Shown: piece after piece, positions 45,446-58,280 of the stretch
How positions within the stretch are numbered: position 1 is the first letter of the stretch
Layout: every line of letters starts with the position of its first letter
Assembly (NCBI RefSeq): GCF_036850765.1
Contig: NC_089493.1
Coordinates: 194,884,706 to 194,948,705 of the forward strand
Source of the DNA: Saccopteryx bilineata
Lineage: Eukaryota; Chordata; Mammalia; Chiroptera; Emballonuridae
DNA: 64,000 bases
Direction of reading: 5' to 3'
Notes under the pieces: generated by a model
What the model saw: the letters and a program-made list of their open reading frames with translations, nothing else
Databases searched by the model: none
What the model was told of the DNA's origin: nothing
Position numbers and translations under genes: made by a program

Positions 45446-45804
45446 CAGGGGTCCCCAAACTACGGCGGGCCGCATGCGGCCCCCTGAGGCCATTTATCTG
45501 GCCCCTGCTGCACTTCCGGAAGGGGCACCTCTTTCATTGGTGGTCAGTGAGAGGAGCACATTGACCATCTCATTAGCCAAAAGCAGGCCCATAGTTCCCA
45601 TTGAAATACTGGTCAGTTTGTTGATTTAAATTTACTTGTTCTTTATTTTAAATACTGTATTTGTTCCCGTTTTGTTTTCTAATTTAAAATAAGATATGTG
45701 CAGTGTGCATAGGGATTTGTTCATAGTTTTTTTTATAGTCCGGCCCTCCAACGGTCTGAGGGACAGTGAACTGGCCCCCTGTGTAAAAAGTTTGGGGACC
45801 CCTG
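45446..45804 (-). mobile_element. Non-autonomous hAT element, 359 bp (copy D)
   Basis: The same family as A-C. The flanks are GTATATAC and GTCTATAC, one mismatch. It keeps about 30 bp, CCATCTCATTAGCCAAAAGC and neighbours, that are also in the long copy B but absent from A and C. Confidence 0.93.
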
Positions 45805-46799
45805 GTCTATACAATCTGTGACATGAATACTGCTAGCTCCTGCTTTGGCTGTGATGGAAGTGCATGCACAGTGAAATTCTACATTCCTGGTTCTAACTGG
45901 AAGCCTGACTGACATCTTTCACCTCCTGCTCCTGGGGTTCCTGTTCGCCAAGTCGCTTCCCCACTACCAAAACGGAAAACAGTGTAAGCCTAATATGGTA
46001 AAAATCTACTGGCAGTGTGTTGATGAGTCTAGCTAGGTCTTAAAAAAAAGAGAGAGAGGGAGGGAGACTTCCTTCTTTGTTACCTAGCAATCTACAGTGT
46101 TTTACTAATTGAACCATAACCTAACCGGGTGTGTTTACAAAAGCCGCCTGCAAATGAGATTTTTATGACTTGCTTGTTTGGGTTTTTTTTGTTTTTGTTT
46201 TTTAAATACTCAGATTTCTTCAACTTTGAAATAGGGGTAAATTCTTTAGAGAAAAATGGGGATTGTAAAGTAGCGCGATCTTCTGTATGCAGTATTAAAT
46301 ATCTTTAAATATTTACATATTTGCAGAGTTTTCTAAATATATACTTAGACAAATGGTTACTGGAGAGCCGCGCTGAATCCCAGGAGGATATGTGTTTTAC
46401 GGCCTCACAAACAAATGGCATGATAATAAGCCCCAAAATGTCAAGTAATGTTATTGTTGCTAATGAAGAATTAAACCAAAGATTCTTCCCTTTTCCCAGA
46501 CTTCCGTCTGTAGTATATCCCATAATTTGCAGCTTGCTTGTGACTTTGCATGGTTTTCTGATGAGTATATGTATATGGTTTAGTGGCATGAGAAAGATAT
46601 AAAGTTCAAAAAAAAAAAAAAAAAAAGAAAGTCTTTCAGAGTAACCACAACCTTCCTAAAAGTTAGATTTGGTCAGTCTTAGGAAATTGAGGAGGGATGA
46701 GTGACATCATCCAGGGATGTCATACCTACATTCCTCTCGCTAAAGCAGCAGTGAAGGGGGAAGATTAAAAGAGAAAGAAGGAATGGGGACACAGAAGCC

Positions 46800-47075
46800 T
46801 TTGCTTAAATACCACCTTCTTGGGGAGGCCTGCTCAAACACTGTTTAAAATTGCAGACAGCGTCATCCATCTTGAGACCCTACCTGACTACCTGTTCCCT
46901 TGGAGCTCTTACTGCCTTAGGGTATAATATATTTATTATGTTGATCTCTCTTCCCACACCAACTAGAATGTGAGCTCCCAAAAGAAAGGGCTTTGTTTTC
47001 GTTGTATTTGACCACTTAGAGCAGGTCCTGGCACATAGTAGGTGTGCGTGTGTGTTGAATTTATGGACCTTTAGT
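46800..47075 (-). mobile_element. L2 3' fragment
   Basis: The order AGAATGTGAGCTCCCAAAAG, GGGCTTTGTTTTCGTTGT and TCCTGGCACATAGTAGGTG matches the antisense of the L2 3' end. Confidence 0.75.
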
Positions 47076-47409
47076 AAGCACCTATCTTATGCCAAGTTCC
47101 CACCCTGCCTTGACACTTTATAGAGTGTTTGTTTCATTCTAAATATACATCTGCTGTCAAGGTCGTGTGTTTACCGTGGAGAGACTGAGTCCCAAAGCCT
47201 GTTTGAGTGGCCAGTGCCCACATGCCATTTACCCTGCCAGCCTCTGCCCCTCCTGTTTTTGTCTAGTAATTTAATTTTTAGAGACTAACAAATGCACAGA
47301 CCAAATACCTTTTTTTGATGTGGTGATCTCAGATGTCACCCACATTTTCTGTCATTCTGGTACTTCATCATCACTGGCATGTTTTCAACAAAACCTTGTT
47401 GTTGTTGTT

Positions 47410-47598
47410 TTAAAGACTTTATTAATTTTACAGAGAGGGGAGAGGGAGTGAGAAGTAGCAAGTCATAGCTGCTTCACTTTAGTTGTTCACTGATTGATTG
47501 CTGTATGTCCCTTGACTGGGCAAGCCCAGGGATTCGAACCTGCGACCTCAGTGTTCCAGGTTGACACTTGATCCACTGTGCCACCACAGGTCAGGCCT
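47410..47598 (-). mobile_element. Type 4 SINE
   Basis: The minus strand gives the head ACCTGTGGTGGCACAGTGGA and the GCTTGCCCAGTCAAGGGACA region. It is moderately diverged and followed by a T-rich run at 47604-47630. Confidence 0.88.
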
Positions 47599-47646
47599 TT
47601 CTTTTTCTTTTTTTTTTTTTTTTTTTTTTTAAGAAAATAAGGTCCT

Positions 47647-48040
47647 GCCCTGGCCGGTTGGCTCAGTGGTAGAGCGTCGGCCTGGCGTGGGGGGGACCCG
47701 GGTTCGATTCCCGGACAGGGCACATAGGAGAAGCGCCCATTTGCTTCTCCACCCCCCCCCTTCCTCTCTGTCTCTCTCTTCCCCTCCCGCAGCCAAGGCT
47801 CCATTGGAGCAAAGATGGCCCGGGCGCTGGGGATGGCTCCTTGGCCTCTGCCCCAGGCGCTGGGGTGGCTCTGGTTGCGGCAGAGCGACCCCCCCCCAAG
47901 GGGCAGAGCATCGCCCCCTGGTGGGCAGAGCTTCGCCCCTGGTGGGCGTGCCGGGTGGATCCCGGTCGGTCTCATGAGGGAGTCTGTCTGACTGTCTCTC
48001 CCCGTTTCCAGCTTCAGAAAAATACAAAAAAAAATAAAAA
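47647..48040 (+). mobile_element. Type 1 SINE
   Basis: A full-length copy with two 22-bp modules. The flanks AATAAGGTCCT and AATAAAATCCT suggest the duplication. Confidence 0.92.
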
Positions 48041-48355
48041 TAAAATCCTACAAATAATTGTGGGCACACTATATACAGATGTCTGAGAAATATGTTATAA
48101 TAACTAAGTCAAATATTAAAGAAAAATATATAAAGTCCAAGTGTGATTTTATGGTAATTAAACAAAATAAATACGACAAAATTAAATTTATTCTGACATT
48201 AAAAAACATTTTTATGTTACTTTTTTGAGTTATGCTTTTTAGAGTTTGTAAAAAGGAGTTAAAAATTAAAAAACGACAAAAAAGTTATCTTTTTATTTAT
48301 ATAGCTACATTCTTAGTAAGATTTAGTAAATTCGGTTGGTTCCGGTGCAAATGTG

Positions 48356-48616
48356 TTAAGTTTTTTCATTCTTATGTTTATGAGAAACATGAGTCTGATG
48401 TGTCCTAGCAATTTCTTCAATGTTTGGGCATATATTTGAAAGGCAAACTCTTATTTCCTCCCCAATACATTGAAGAATTCCTCTCTTTTTACTCTTAATT
48501 GTGTTGAGTGCAGAAAACCCCCACCATACATATATCATCTTAACTTTACACCAAACAAAGGCTAGAGGAAACTTGCCTCCAGTCTTTCTGGGGAACATGG
48601 GGGGTAGTGTAAACAA
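48356..48616 (-). pseudogene. Decayed hAT transposase, C-terminal dimerisation region
   Basis: The 86-codon minus-strand frame includes WGFSALNTIKSKKR, then EEIRVCLSNICPNIEE and THQTHVSH. This is the layout of the hAT-family C-terminal dimerisation domain (GFS-LN-IKTKKRN ... LR-CLS--P-I--L ... Q-SH) that is also seen in domesticated mammalian proteins such as ZBED5. The N-terminal BED finger and the catalytic region are missing, so it is a transposon relic. The flanking AT-rich sequence at 48050-48340 is probably its 3' untranslated part. Confidence 0.75.
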
Positions 48617-48792
48617 TCCAACACCACAACTTAACAGTCTTTTGCAACCTAATCAGGCAAGTAAGTGAGGTGGGGGGTTGGGCAGACTGTCAGCTTACAG
48701 CTAATTCCCCACACCTCTGTCCCCCAAAAATCTAAACTCCAAAACTCTGTTGGTTTTTTGGCCCCCAACAGGCACATATTTCTCTGGAATAC

Positions 48793-48840
48793 CACAGGGC
48801 ACACCAGTGCGCCGTGGCACATACTTTGAGAACCACTGGT
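48793..48840 (-). mobile_element. Terminal inverted repeat of the hAT relic
   Basis: On the minus strand this reads CAGTGGTTCTCAAAGTATGT and continues into GTGCCACGGCGCACTGG, the form of a hAT element end. It lies upstream of the decayed transposase frame on the same strand. The other end was not found, probably lost or separated by the SINEs to the left. Confidence 0.6.
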
Positions 48841-49639
48841 TTGATGGTTCGCTTTCTCCACTTGGGTTTAGTTGGGGATGTGTAAGTGACCGTCCCTGCC
48901 TAGTTGGTTTCAGTGTGGCCTGTGCTGCACAGGTCTAGCTTTTGAAGCTTAAAATTGCCTGTTAGGTTTATTGTTGGAACTTTACACGATGTCTGATCAT
49001 CTTCGTCCGTTCCCATCACACTGCTGTCTTCGGGTGTGCTGAAGATAAAATGGGATTTGCAGAAGCCCAGCCACCTTGCTCTTGGCACCATGGTGATTAA
49101 AAAAAGGGGGATAGCAAAGTCACGTGCTGGGCACAGGCAGAAAGGCTGCCAGGCACCACTGTTAAGCTGAACGGGCCCCATGTCGTCGCCTTTTGTCTGA
49201 GGAAAATGGAAATACAGAGCCAAACAATAGATATCTTTTTCTGTCATAACATTTTTTTCTTGGTTAGAAAGAGGTTTTAAAACTATGATAACATGATTGC
49301 CCGGCAGATAGAGCAGCAACCTTTATTATGAAGCCTGGGAGACTGGGACCACTTGGACACATGACACCGTTCGCAAGTGTCAGGTTGCTTCCAAGTTGAC
49401 ATTGGTGACATTATTCCAGTTTTGGGTATGAATTCTTGCCTCGCATGTCTGTTGCAATGAGCCCCTGGGAGACTTGCAAGGGAGTCCTGATGTCTGTGGA
49501 ATTGCAACAAATTGGATTTTTGTTTTCCTCGGCATTCCACACAGCTGTTTCCTCTGCAATTCCAAATTAGAAGTGGCTCTAAAAGCAGCACAAACATTGG
49601 CTGCTATTGGCATTTGCAAAAGTCTTTTTGCTTTCTAAG

Positions 49640-50290
49640 GCTTTATTACACTATAATATATGCACAGAAAGGTGTACTTTGGTGTGTGTAGGTCACTAAA
49701 TTATCACAAACTGAACACGCCTGTGTAACCAGTACCCAGATCAAGAAGCGGACCAGGACCAGCTCCGTGGACGCCCCTCACATCCCTCCTTCCCAGTCCC
49801 AGCACCCCTTCCAAGGGCGTCTAACTTCTGAGAGCACAGAAATCAGTTTGGCCTGTTTTGTCTGCCTCTTTTCACTCGGTGTGCTCATCGGATTCACCCA
49901 TATTATTGGAGTGATTGTAGTTAGTTCGCTCTTTCTTGCTGGATAGTATTCTGCTGTGTGGATAAATCGCACTTTATCTCTTCTCCTGAGAGGCGTTCGG
50001 ATAGTTTTCAGACGCCCCTAGATTTTATGAACATTCTAGTACGTGTCTCCTGGGCATCGGCCTTCCTTTCTCTTGGCTGTATATATAGACGTGGATTTGC
50101 TGGGTTATGAGGTATTTGAATGTTTAGCTTTGGTAGGAACGGCTGGGCAGTTTTCCAAAGTGATTGTACCAGTTTACATTCCCATCAGCAGTGTGTCAGA
50201 GTTCCTGCTGCTCACTGCATCCTCGCCAGAAGTTGATATTTTCCTTTTCATTTTGGCCACTCTGATGGGTGGAAGGAAGCAAATGAAAAA
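49640..50290 (-). mobile_element. Old L1 3' region
   Basis: It contains AGTGATTGTACCAGTTTACA, ATTCCCATCAGCAGTGTGTC and TTTTGGCCACTCTGATGGGT, the antisense of an ancient L1 3' region. Confidence 0.85.
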
Positions 50291-50799
50291 TTGTAATTGA
50301 AAAACAAAACAAACAAAACGATTTGACCCACGCTTACCAGACATCCGTAACCTCAGCAGAAGCCTGATGTCCATATGAGTTACTTAACGTCAGAAGGACA
50401 GAACCAAGACCTGGGAACGTGGTTCCGAGACAGGCCTACGCTTGTGGTGTTCAGTAGAATGAAACACAAAGTAAACTAACCTATCATAGCTGAACACATC
50501 AAAAGGTTTGTGTAAGAGGTGTTGGCGGAGATGAGCCATATTTGAACAAACTGGAATGCTGGGGGGCATGCAGTGTTAGGTTAATTGAGTTTTCCTGTTA
50601 ATTGAGTATTAATGAAAGTACCTTTTACGTTTTCTATGTGACTTTTCTTGACACTGTTCCTACTTGACTGTTAAAGGCATGATCGACTAGTTTTTAAAAA
50701 GAATTTTAGTGAGTTGCAGTTGAGTCAGGAAGTTTAAAGGCTAGTACTTTCTAATGTTTTTATTTATTCATTTTGTTTTGTTTTTTGGGGGGTTTTTTG

Positions 50800-50802
<3 letters not shown>

Positions 50803-50834
<32 letters not shown>

Positions 50835-51140
50835 GGGACAGAGTCATAGAGAGGGATGGATAGGGACAGACAGACAGGAACAGAGAGAGATGAGAAGCAT
50901 CAATCATTAGTTTTTCGTTGCAACACCTTAGTTGTTCATTGATTGCTTTCTCATATGTGCCTTGACCGCAGGCCTTCAGCAGACTGAGTAATCCCTTGTT
51001 TGAGCCAGCGACCTTGGGTCCAAGCTGGCAAGCTTTTTGCTCAAGCCAGATGAGCCTGCGCTCAAACTGGCAACCTCGGGGTCTCGAACCTGGGTCCTCC
51101 GCATCCCAGTCTGATGCTCTGTGCCACCGCCTGGTCAGGC
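50803..51140 (-). mobile_element. Type 2 SINE
   Basis: A full-length minus-strand copy with a T-run of about 31. CTTTCTAATGTTTTTA flanks it (about 50747-50762 and 51141-51156); a short TG-rich filler separates the left copy from the T-run. Confidence 0.92.
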
Positions 51141-51329
51141 CTTTCTAATGTTTTTAATTTGAGTCTTCTCCCCACTTAGGTTGTACATACTTGAGAACAG
51201 GTCCCCCAAATTATCCCTCTTAGCATTTACAACATTCATATTTTTGTGTGTGTGTTTTGGTTTTAATCTGTTTCTCAAAACTATATTTTTCTCTGATGCC
51301 AGAAAATTTCCAAAATTTCTCTTGAGTAT

Positions 51330-51570
51330 TTATTATGCTGCAAGTAAGTCATGAAACCCACAGCCCAGAGATAACAGTATTCGTTCTTGTTGACCCTCTT
51401 TTTAATATTTTTCAGTACATCTTTCCATGTCCATCAGTAATTCTGTGCCTTGTTCTGATGGCTCTACAGAACTCCACTCTTTGTCATAATTTATTGATCC
51501 TGTCCTGGGTTGCTCGGCATAAGATCGTTACTGGTACTTTGCTGTTAAAGCGCTGCAGGGAACATCATTG
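51330..51570 (-). mobile_element. Possible old L1 fragment
   Basis: TTTTTCAGTACATCTTTCCA and GCGCTGCAGGGAACATCATT resemble the antisense of ancient L1 3' sequence. The match is weak. Confidence 0.3.
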
Positions 51571-52648
51571 CAGGTAAAGCTTTGTAAAGCTTTGCACAGA
51601 TCTGTTGGAGTCTTCCTTAAACTAAATCTCCAGGAGGGAGTGTGGGTCAGATTGTAGGTACAAGCATGTTTGCTACACAACACAATGCAAAAGTCCCTCC
51701 AGAAAACATACCCCAACCAGTGAAGTGGATCTTTTCAAACCACTTCCTTTTCTATAACCCCACGAGGACTTTTGAACAGTAGTAAAACAGGCATACTTGT
51801 AACATACAGTAGTTTATGGACGTTGGCCAGGAGAAGACTCGATATTTTGTGTCTACCACTATTGGGTATAATTTCCTCCATAAACTTTGTACGTGTGGAC
51901 GTGTACAGAGTAATTACAGCTCTCTGACCTTTCAGGCTTGTATACTTTTGTTATTTTCCTCAACCTTGACTTGATCTTTCTATTTATGTTTTCCAGACCT
52001 TGAGTGTCTTTCTAGTTTATCGTTTTGGGGGGGGGACTGTGTTCTGTTTGTAAGGGCTGCCTCAAATCATTGTAGATAAAGTGGAGATGTGTAAATAAGA
52101 TAAAATGTTGCTGGTTTCTCATTCAAAACTAAATGAAAAGTATTTCTGGAATGTGTTTCCCAGCCCAGGGAACAAAAATAAAAGAACACCCCACTGATAC
52201 CTAACCAAGGGTTCTCAGCCTTCTGTTCGAGAGCTACCTGTGCTTTCGGGGGAAGAGCAGGCAGGAGAAGGTGCTCAGGTGTGTTGCTTTTATTTATTTG
52301 GTACTTTGCAGGCTTAAAAGTTCCTACACAATGGCAGTTCCTTCACTAAAACTATCAAAGCATAGTAGTCGTTAACTCCCGAGTTAAAGTTAAAGGAGAC
52401 TTTACTTCTCACTTGTAGTCTACCTTCTGGAGTGTTTACATTTTCTTCTGTGTGTGGATGATTTTTATGTTTAAGTAAGCTTTTAAAAAAACATTGATTT
52501 ATAGATTCCATTTTAATGGGTAAAAAGTTCTAAAAAACTAAACTAATATGTACCATTCCCTTTCTCCATTTTGCAAATTAGTATTTCAGAGAGCAACTTA
52601 ATTTAAAATCTTACCTTTTTCTTTTAATTTTGACTTGTAGGGAGTCCT

Positions 52649-52827
52649 TTTTTTTTTTTTTTAAGATTTTATTTATTGATTTTAGAAACAGGAAGGAGCG
52701 GGAAGCATGAGCTTGCAGTAGCTGCTTCTTGTACATGCCTTGACCAGGCAAGCCCGGGGTTTCAAACCGGCGACCTCAGCATTCCAGGTCGATGCTTTAT
52801 CCACTGTGCCGCCACCACAGGCCAGGC
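52649..52827 (-). mobile_element. Type 4 SINE
   Basis: The minus strand gives the type 4 head GTGGTGGCGGCACAGTGGAT and body. A T-run leads it. Confidence 0.9.
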
Positions 52828-52829
52828 AA

Positions 52830-54515
52830 GAGTACATTTTTAACAGTTACTCACCTGAGACTATGACTGGAACAGAAAAAGAAATTCTAAACTGAAAACA
52901 CCCCAGTTCCAGTTCTAACAGTTATCTTTTTCAAGTCTTGTTCCTGATGTTACAAGCAGCAGTAGCCTCAAAAGGTGCAAAAGCAGTGAAGACAAGGGCA
53001 GGAAAAGGCACAGAGGAGTAACAGCCTGCCCAAAGTAAGTAGGGATAAAAGTTCAGCTGATTAGAACGCGCGGCCCAGAGTAAACATGAGAGAGATTGGG
53101 GTTAGGGGTCAGAACAGATCTCAGATGATGAGGCAGCCATCAGGCACCCGAAGTGCTCCTCTCCCTCCGCCCTGCCCCGGCCCTGGGTTATGAGAAGGGA
53201 AACCCCTGCTAGTAGCAGGAGGGGAAGGAGAAGTTCAGGAGATGGCCCTGGTCACCTTCCTGTGCTTATCAGAGACAGATGCCTGGGACCTGAGCTAACA
53301 GACCCGTTCATTTCTGGCAAAAGAAAATCAGGAAAATCACAATGATGATTCCTTATACTTAAAGAGCTGTGATTTTTCCTTTTTTTCTTTCTTTTCTTTT
53401 TTTTTTATATAAAACTTGAATGGTTTTAATAGGCTAAATAGCATTTATCACAGCTTGGGCTTCATGGTTAAGGTGCAGGACACCAACTGTGTCTGACAGT
53501 GCTTTGTATTTCAAGATGTGAAAACCACTTGAAACATGCAAGGCATTGCTCCTATTAGACACTCATTCCAGCCCTTTGAGAAGAGGACTTCTGTAGCTAG
53601 CCGATCCATCCTTCCTGCTATCCCAGATTTTTGTACGTACTTGATTAATGTCATATTCCTCCACTTGCCCTTGGGCCCCAATTTTCTTATCCGAAGTAAG
53701 GGTGATAACAGTACCCTCCTCCTATGGTGGTTGTGAAGATTAAATATGGTAATACGGGAAAGCACTTAGAGCAGGGTGCCAGCTGTTTGCAGGTGGTGGC
53801 CTGTGTTTGCTTCACTGTAACCACCACAAGAGCGTTGGTTTTCATCTGTTTACTGTTTACCCCTGGTATCTCATTCTGGGGGGGGAGGGGTGACTGACAC
53901 AGGCGGAGCTGAGCAGGCATCAAAGAGTGCTGAACAGTTACTGACAGATTTTCCTCTCTGTCAGTGAGCTCTCCACTCCTTGAGAGGTTTGGGGGGTTTC
54001 TTTCTTTTTTTTTTTTTAAGCCTTCATTGTGCTGTTGCACAGTGAGAACTCAACCATCTGTTGAATAAACACTGAAGATCTATGCTTATCACACAGTTGT
54101 AACTAAAACCCTCAGCCACTCTGTTGTCATCGGGACTAAGATAGTGCTCACAGTGATAGCTTCCCTGGTTTGAGCACCTGTTACAGATGTGCCTGGCTTA
54201 TACCACCTACACTCCTCCTCTCAACATCTTTTGCATCACAGCTGTGCCAAGCGCAGTGGTCACCACTGGGACCCACCCTGCAGGAAAGACTGTCTGTCCT
54301 TATGAGAGGACAACAGGGCCAAATTTTAGTATCTCGGGCCTTTCCACTCCACCTCGGCCTGCCCGGCGCCATCAATTAATTGTGTCCTTGCCCCTGCCCC
54401 ACCCTCTCTCCCAGATTTCTTTGGACTCTATTTTGTCTCGTAATGGAAATACTGTAAGAGAGAAGGAAAGGGATAATATATCAATACATGCAGGTTACGT
54501 TCAAAAGGAGGTGTT
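52830..54515. other. Intron 1, mostly unique
   Basis: Apart from the MIR piece and T-runs near 53395 and 54004, nothing was recognised. Confidence 0.45.
53695..53800 (-). mobile_element. MIR fragment
   Basis: GGGTGATAACAGTACCCTCC, GGTTGTGAAGATTAAATATG and AGCACTTAGAGCAGGGTGCC match the antisense of MIR. Confidence 0.7.
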
Positions 54516-54520
54516 TTTTT

Positions 54521-54886
54521 GCCTGACCAGGTGGTGGCACAGTGGATAGAGTGTCGGACTGGGATGCCGAGGACCCAGGTTTGAGACCCCGAGGTCGCCA
54601 GCTTGAGCGCGGGCTCATCTGGTTTGAACAAAAGTTCACCAGCTTGGACCCAAGGCCGCTGGCTTGAGCAAGGGGTTACTCGGTCTGCTGAAGGCCCACA
54701 GTCAAGGCACATATGACAAAGCAATCAATGAACAACTAAGGTGTCGCAATGCAAAACAAAAAACTAATGATTGATGCTTCTCATCTCTCTTCGTTCCTGT
54801 CTGTCTGTCCCTGTCTATCCCTCTCTCTGACTCTCTCTCTCTGTCTCTGTAAAAAAAAAACAAAACAAAAAAAACCAACAACAACA
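54521..54886 (+). mobile_element. Type 2 SINE
   Basis: A full-length copy. AAAAGGAGGTGTTTTTTT at the left and AAAAGGAGGTATTTTTTG at the right form the target duplication. Confidence 0.94.
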
Positions 54887-55202
54887 AAAAGGAGGTATTT
54901 TTTGTTTTTTTGTTTTTTTTAAGGCAATTTGTAAGAAGTCTTCGGCAAGTTGGACAACAACAAAGGAGAATTTTGAAGTTTTGCTTCCCCTTGCTGGTAT
55001 CTGAGAAATATCAGTAATAAGCTGGACCCATTTTTAAATTATTTTGGGGTTTAGTGCTCAGATAGTAAGGACTGTTATTTTCATACAAAGCAGAATGACC
55101 CTTCTCATGGAATCTGGTTGAGGGAACTTTTCTAGAGTTATTCCGTGTGTTATTATTATTAGAGACATTTGGAAAGAACTGGTGAACTTTAAAAAAACAG
55201 CA

Positions 55203-55572
55203 ACGATTGGCTCAGTGGTAGAGCGTCGGCCTGGCATGCAGGAGTCCTGGGGTTTGATTCCTGGCCAGGGCACACAGGAGAAGCGCCCATCTGCTTCTCC
55301 ATCCCTCCCCCTCTTCTTCCTCCCTGTCTCTCTCTTCCCCTCCCGCAGCCAAGGCTCCATTGGAGCTAAGTTGGCCCGGGCACTGAGGATGGCTCCATGG
55401 CCTCCACCTCAGGTGCTAGAATGGCTGCAGCTGCAACAGAGCAACACCCCAGATAAGCAGAGCATCGCCCCCTGGTGGGCGTGCTGGGTGGATCCCGGTC
55501 GCGCGCATGCGGGAGTCTGTCTGACTGCCTTCCTGTTTACAACTTCAGAAAAATACAAAAACAAACAAACAA
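55203..55572 (+). mobile_element. Type 1 SINE, 5'-truncated by about 10 bases
   Basis: It lacks the initial GCCCTGGCCG word and starts at GATTGGCTCAGTGGTAGAGC. It has one 22-bp module and is diverged. CAACGA at both ends is a possible short duplication. Confidence 0.9.
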
Positions 55573-55574
55573 AA

Positions 55575-56251
55575 AAAACAACGAATGTCACTTGCTATAT
55601 GAAATCAGCAACTTACTTTGATCTAGGAAAGTTCCTATCACCTGTTACATATTTGGGGGCTTTCTAAACAAATGATAGTGCCCATAAGACATTCTGTCCT
55701 GTAAATTCATTGCTTGCTCTTTATTCCGTGACACGCCTTTTAAAAACATCTAGGCAGGCGGGAACCCTTAGCCAAACAGTCTAGTATGCTGCATAGCCTT
55801 CAAAGTGTGTGTCTTTTGATAGCTATTTAAAACCCAGCAACTAAAGTTGCTCTTTCCTTAACCTGTGACATTTGCCTGTGATAAAGTTATGTATTTCTAA
55901 GTGATATTCAAGTAATAAATACTAAAGGTGTTTGCATTTCTTATTTTTGTCACATTAATCTGGATTACCTTGGTATTTTTTTTTTTCACTCCTGTCTCCC
56001 TAACAGAACGTGCATTATTTTCAAGAGCCTGGCCCTGTCCTCATTTATCTTAGTGTTCTCTAGAGCCCGTGCGGGGCTGGGCTCGGCTCACTGTAGGTGG
56101 ACAATAAAGATTGAACAAGTCTATGTTGTTTCGAAGGCCCAGATGTGAGAAGGGCTTGACAGAGAGAGTGGAGTGAATTGTAAATGCACACGTTATCTAG
56201 TACTTGCTGTGATCTCATCCGTGTCCCCTCTCTCTCTCTCTCTCTCTCTTT

Positions 56252-56286
<35 letters not shown>

Positions 56287-57815
56287 AAATACCAGAAAAG
56301 AGGCACATTTTCAGATTCTGATGGAAAGTTCTACAGTAGTCGTCGTCCTGGTATGGAGCTGGCTATAGGAAGGATTGTGTTTCCATTGTTTCAAACAAGA
56401 ACACGTACCTCTAATGCACCAAGCAAAAATGGATACTCGTATTATCAGAGTTGGAATTTGAAGAAGTGGTTTTTACTTCACTCTCACTATTCTGAAGTTC
56501 AAGGTCCAAAAATTGCTTGAATTCTGGGACAGGGTCCCTAAATCTCCTGTCCGATGGAAGCCAGTGTGGACTGGATGTTGTTACAATATCTGATATCTTG
56601 CTAATTGCTAGGTTTAGGAATGCCTGCATTCAGCCCCAAAGCTTTCTTGGCACTTCCAAGAAATGTGGTGGGTGTATGTGTGTGTGTGTATAACTATGTG
56701 CAGTTAAAGGATCTGCTGGACTTGGACCCAGTGTAATCGTCTGCACTTAAACTACAAGGAAAAGCAGTTTCAAATGATTCCCCCCTCAGACAACTGTAAA
56801 ACTTCTGTCTAGTGTTAAAAGTAGAATGAGACTTTCTAGTATTAAACGAGGTTCAGACCATTAGTTTTTCTCCGGGTAATTTTTATCAGATGGTCATGAA
56901 CTCAGATTTCCTGCAATTTAGTTCTCCCTCCCTCATTTAAAAAAAAAAAAAAACAATTGAGAACATATATTCTTACACTAATTTACTGGGCGGTGGAGCT
57001 CTGGGACTTAATTTTCTAGATACGCTTGATAATTTCTGCCACGAGGTTTGAACAGTTTCTAGGGCACACTTCTTGCTTTTCCCCACCAGCGTGTGGTAGC
57101 TGGGCTGTTTTGCTTGATTATACTTCTACTTCAGAATAGCTCCTGACACCTAAATGAGGAGGGAAGAGGGGAAGTGGAGTGTGTCACAGAAATCTCTTTC
57201 TTTAAACAAAGAAGTAAAATGGAGGTGTGCTTTTAGTAGCGTATCGATGTGGCGCTGTACACACCTTTCGGAGTAATCGCACTGGTTCTGATCACTTGGC
57301 GGGTATTTAAGGAGCTCAGGATCTTCTAGCAGGTGTTTTCAGAACTCTCTGAGAACACGCTAGGAGAGGGGAAGCCCAAAACGGTGGCTCTGTGCCTTCA
57401 TTTCTAGCATGCCCTTTGCGCTCTGAAGGACCGCTCTGGCAGAAATAACATTGTATCAACCAAAACCTGGACTATGGGTAAAAGAAAGGAAGAATGAAGG
57501 CAGGACAGTGATTAAGTCATGGAAAGTTTTCATGGAGCGTTTTCTCTGGGGGCTGAAGATTTCCTATGAAAGTCTCTTAGCAGGACACAGTAATTACCAA
57601 AACTTAATTTATTTCCTGGAGACACATATATGCCAAGCTCCTTCCCCTCTCACACCTGGAAAGACAACTGCTAATCCAGCAGGAGATCTGTCTCAGAATA
57701 GCTTGGTTATCTTTTTCTACTAATGGGTCCAGTTGATTTTCACCATGGGAGGGAAAGGTGCTGTGATAGCTACCTGGGCATAAATGTTTTTGCAGACCAG
57801 TAGCACTTTTTCTGG
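55575..57815. other. Intron 1, mostly unique
   Basis: Only the compound microsatellite at 56228-56284 and an A-run at 56939 stand out. No exon was recognised. Confidence 0.45.
56228..56284 (+). repeat. (CT)n-(CA)n compound microsatellite
   Basis: A CT run is followed directly by about 15 CA dinucleotides. Confidence 0.97.
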
Positions 57816-57819
57816 CAGG

Positions 57820-58280
57820 TCGAGAAGAAATAGCTTTATTGAGGTATGAGCTATGAATGTAAAATTCATTCATTTTAAATGTACAAGTCACTTGTTTTCA
57901 GTATAATCACAGAATTGTATAACCATCATCACATCACAGTCCAACTTGATAACATTTCCTTCATCCCCCAAAGAAGGTCCTTTGTGCCTGTCTGCTGTCG
58001 TTGCTCCTTCTCGGCCCCAGGCAATCACTGATACAGTTTTGGTCTCTATAGAGTTGACTTCTCTAGACATTTTGTAAAACTGGAGTCATACAATTCGTGG
58101 TCTCTCGTGACTGGCTTCTTTTACTTAGCACAGTGGAGTTCATCTGTGCTGGCCGTGTGTGTTAGCTCTGTTTCCTTTGGTGGCTGGACAATATTCCAGG
58201 GATGAATGTAGCAACATTTCATCTGTCCACCAGCTGATGGGCATTTAAGTTGTTCCCAACCAAGGTACTTTTTAAGGGCC
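57820..58280 (-). mobile_element. Old L1 3' region
   Basis: AATAGCTTTATTGAGGTATG, AGAATTGTATAACCATCATC and AAAACTGGAGTCATACAATT are the antisense of an ancient L1 3' region. Confidence 0.88.

Noticed and set aside
55995..56060. CAG followed by AACGTGCATTATTTTC considered as BAIAP2L1 exon 2
   Set aside because: The translation does not give the expected NVMEQFNP start and no donor follows in frame.
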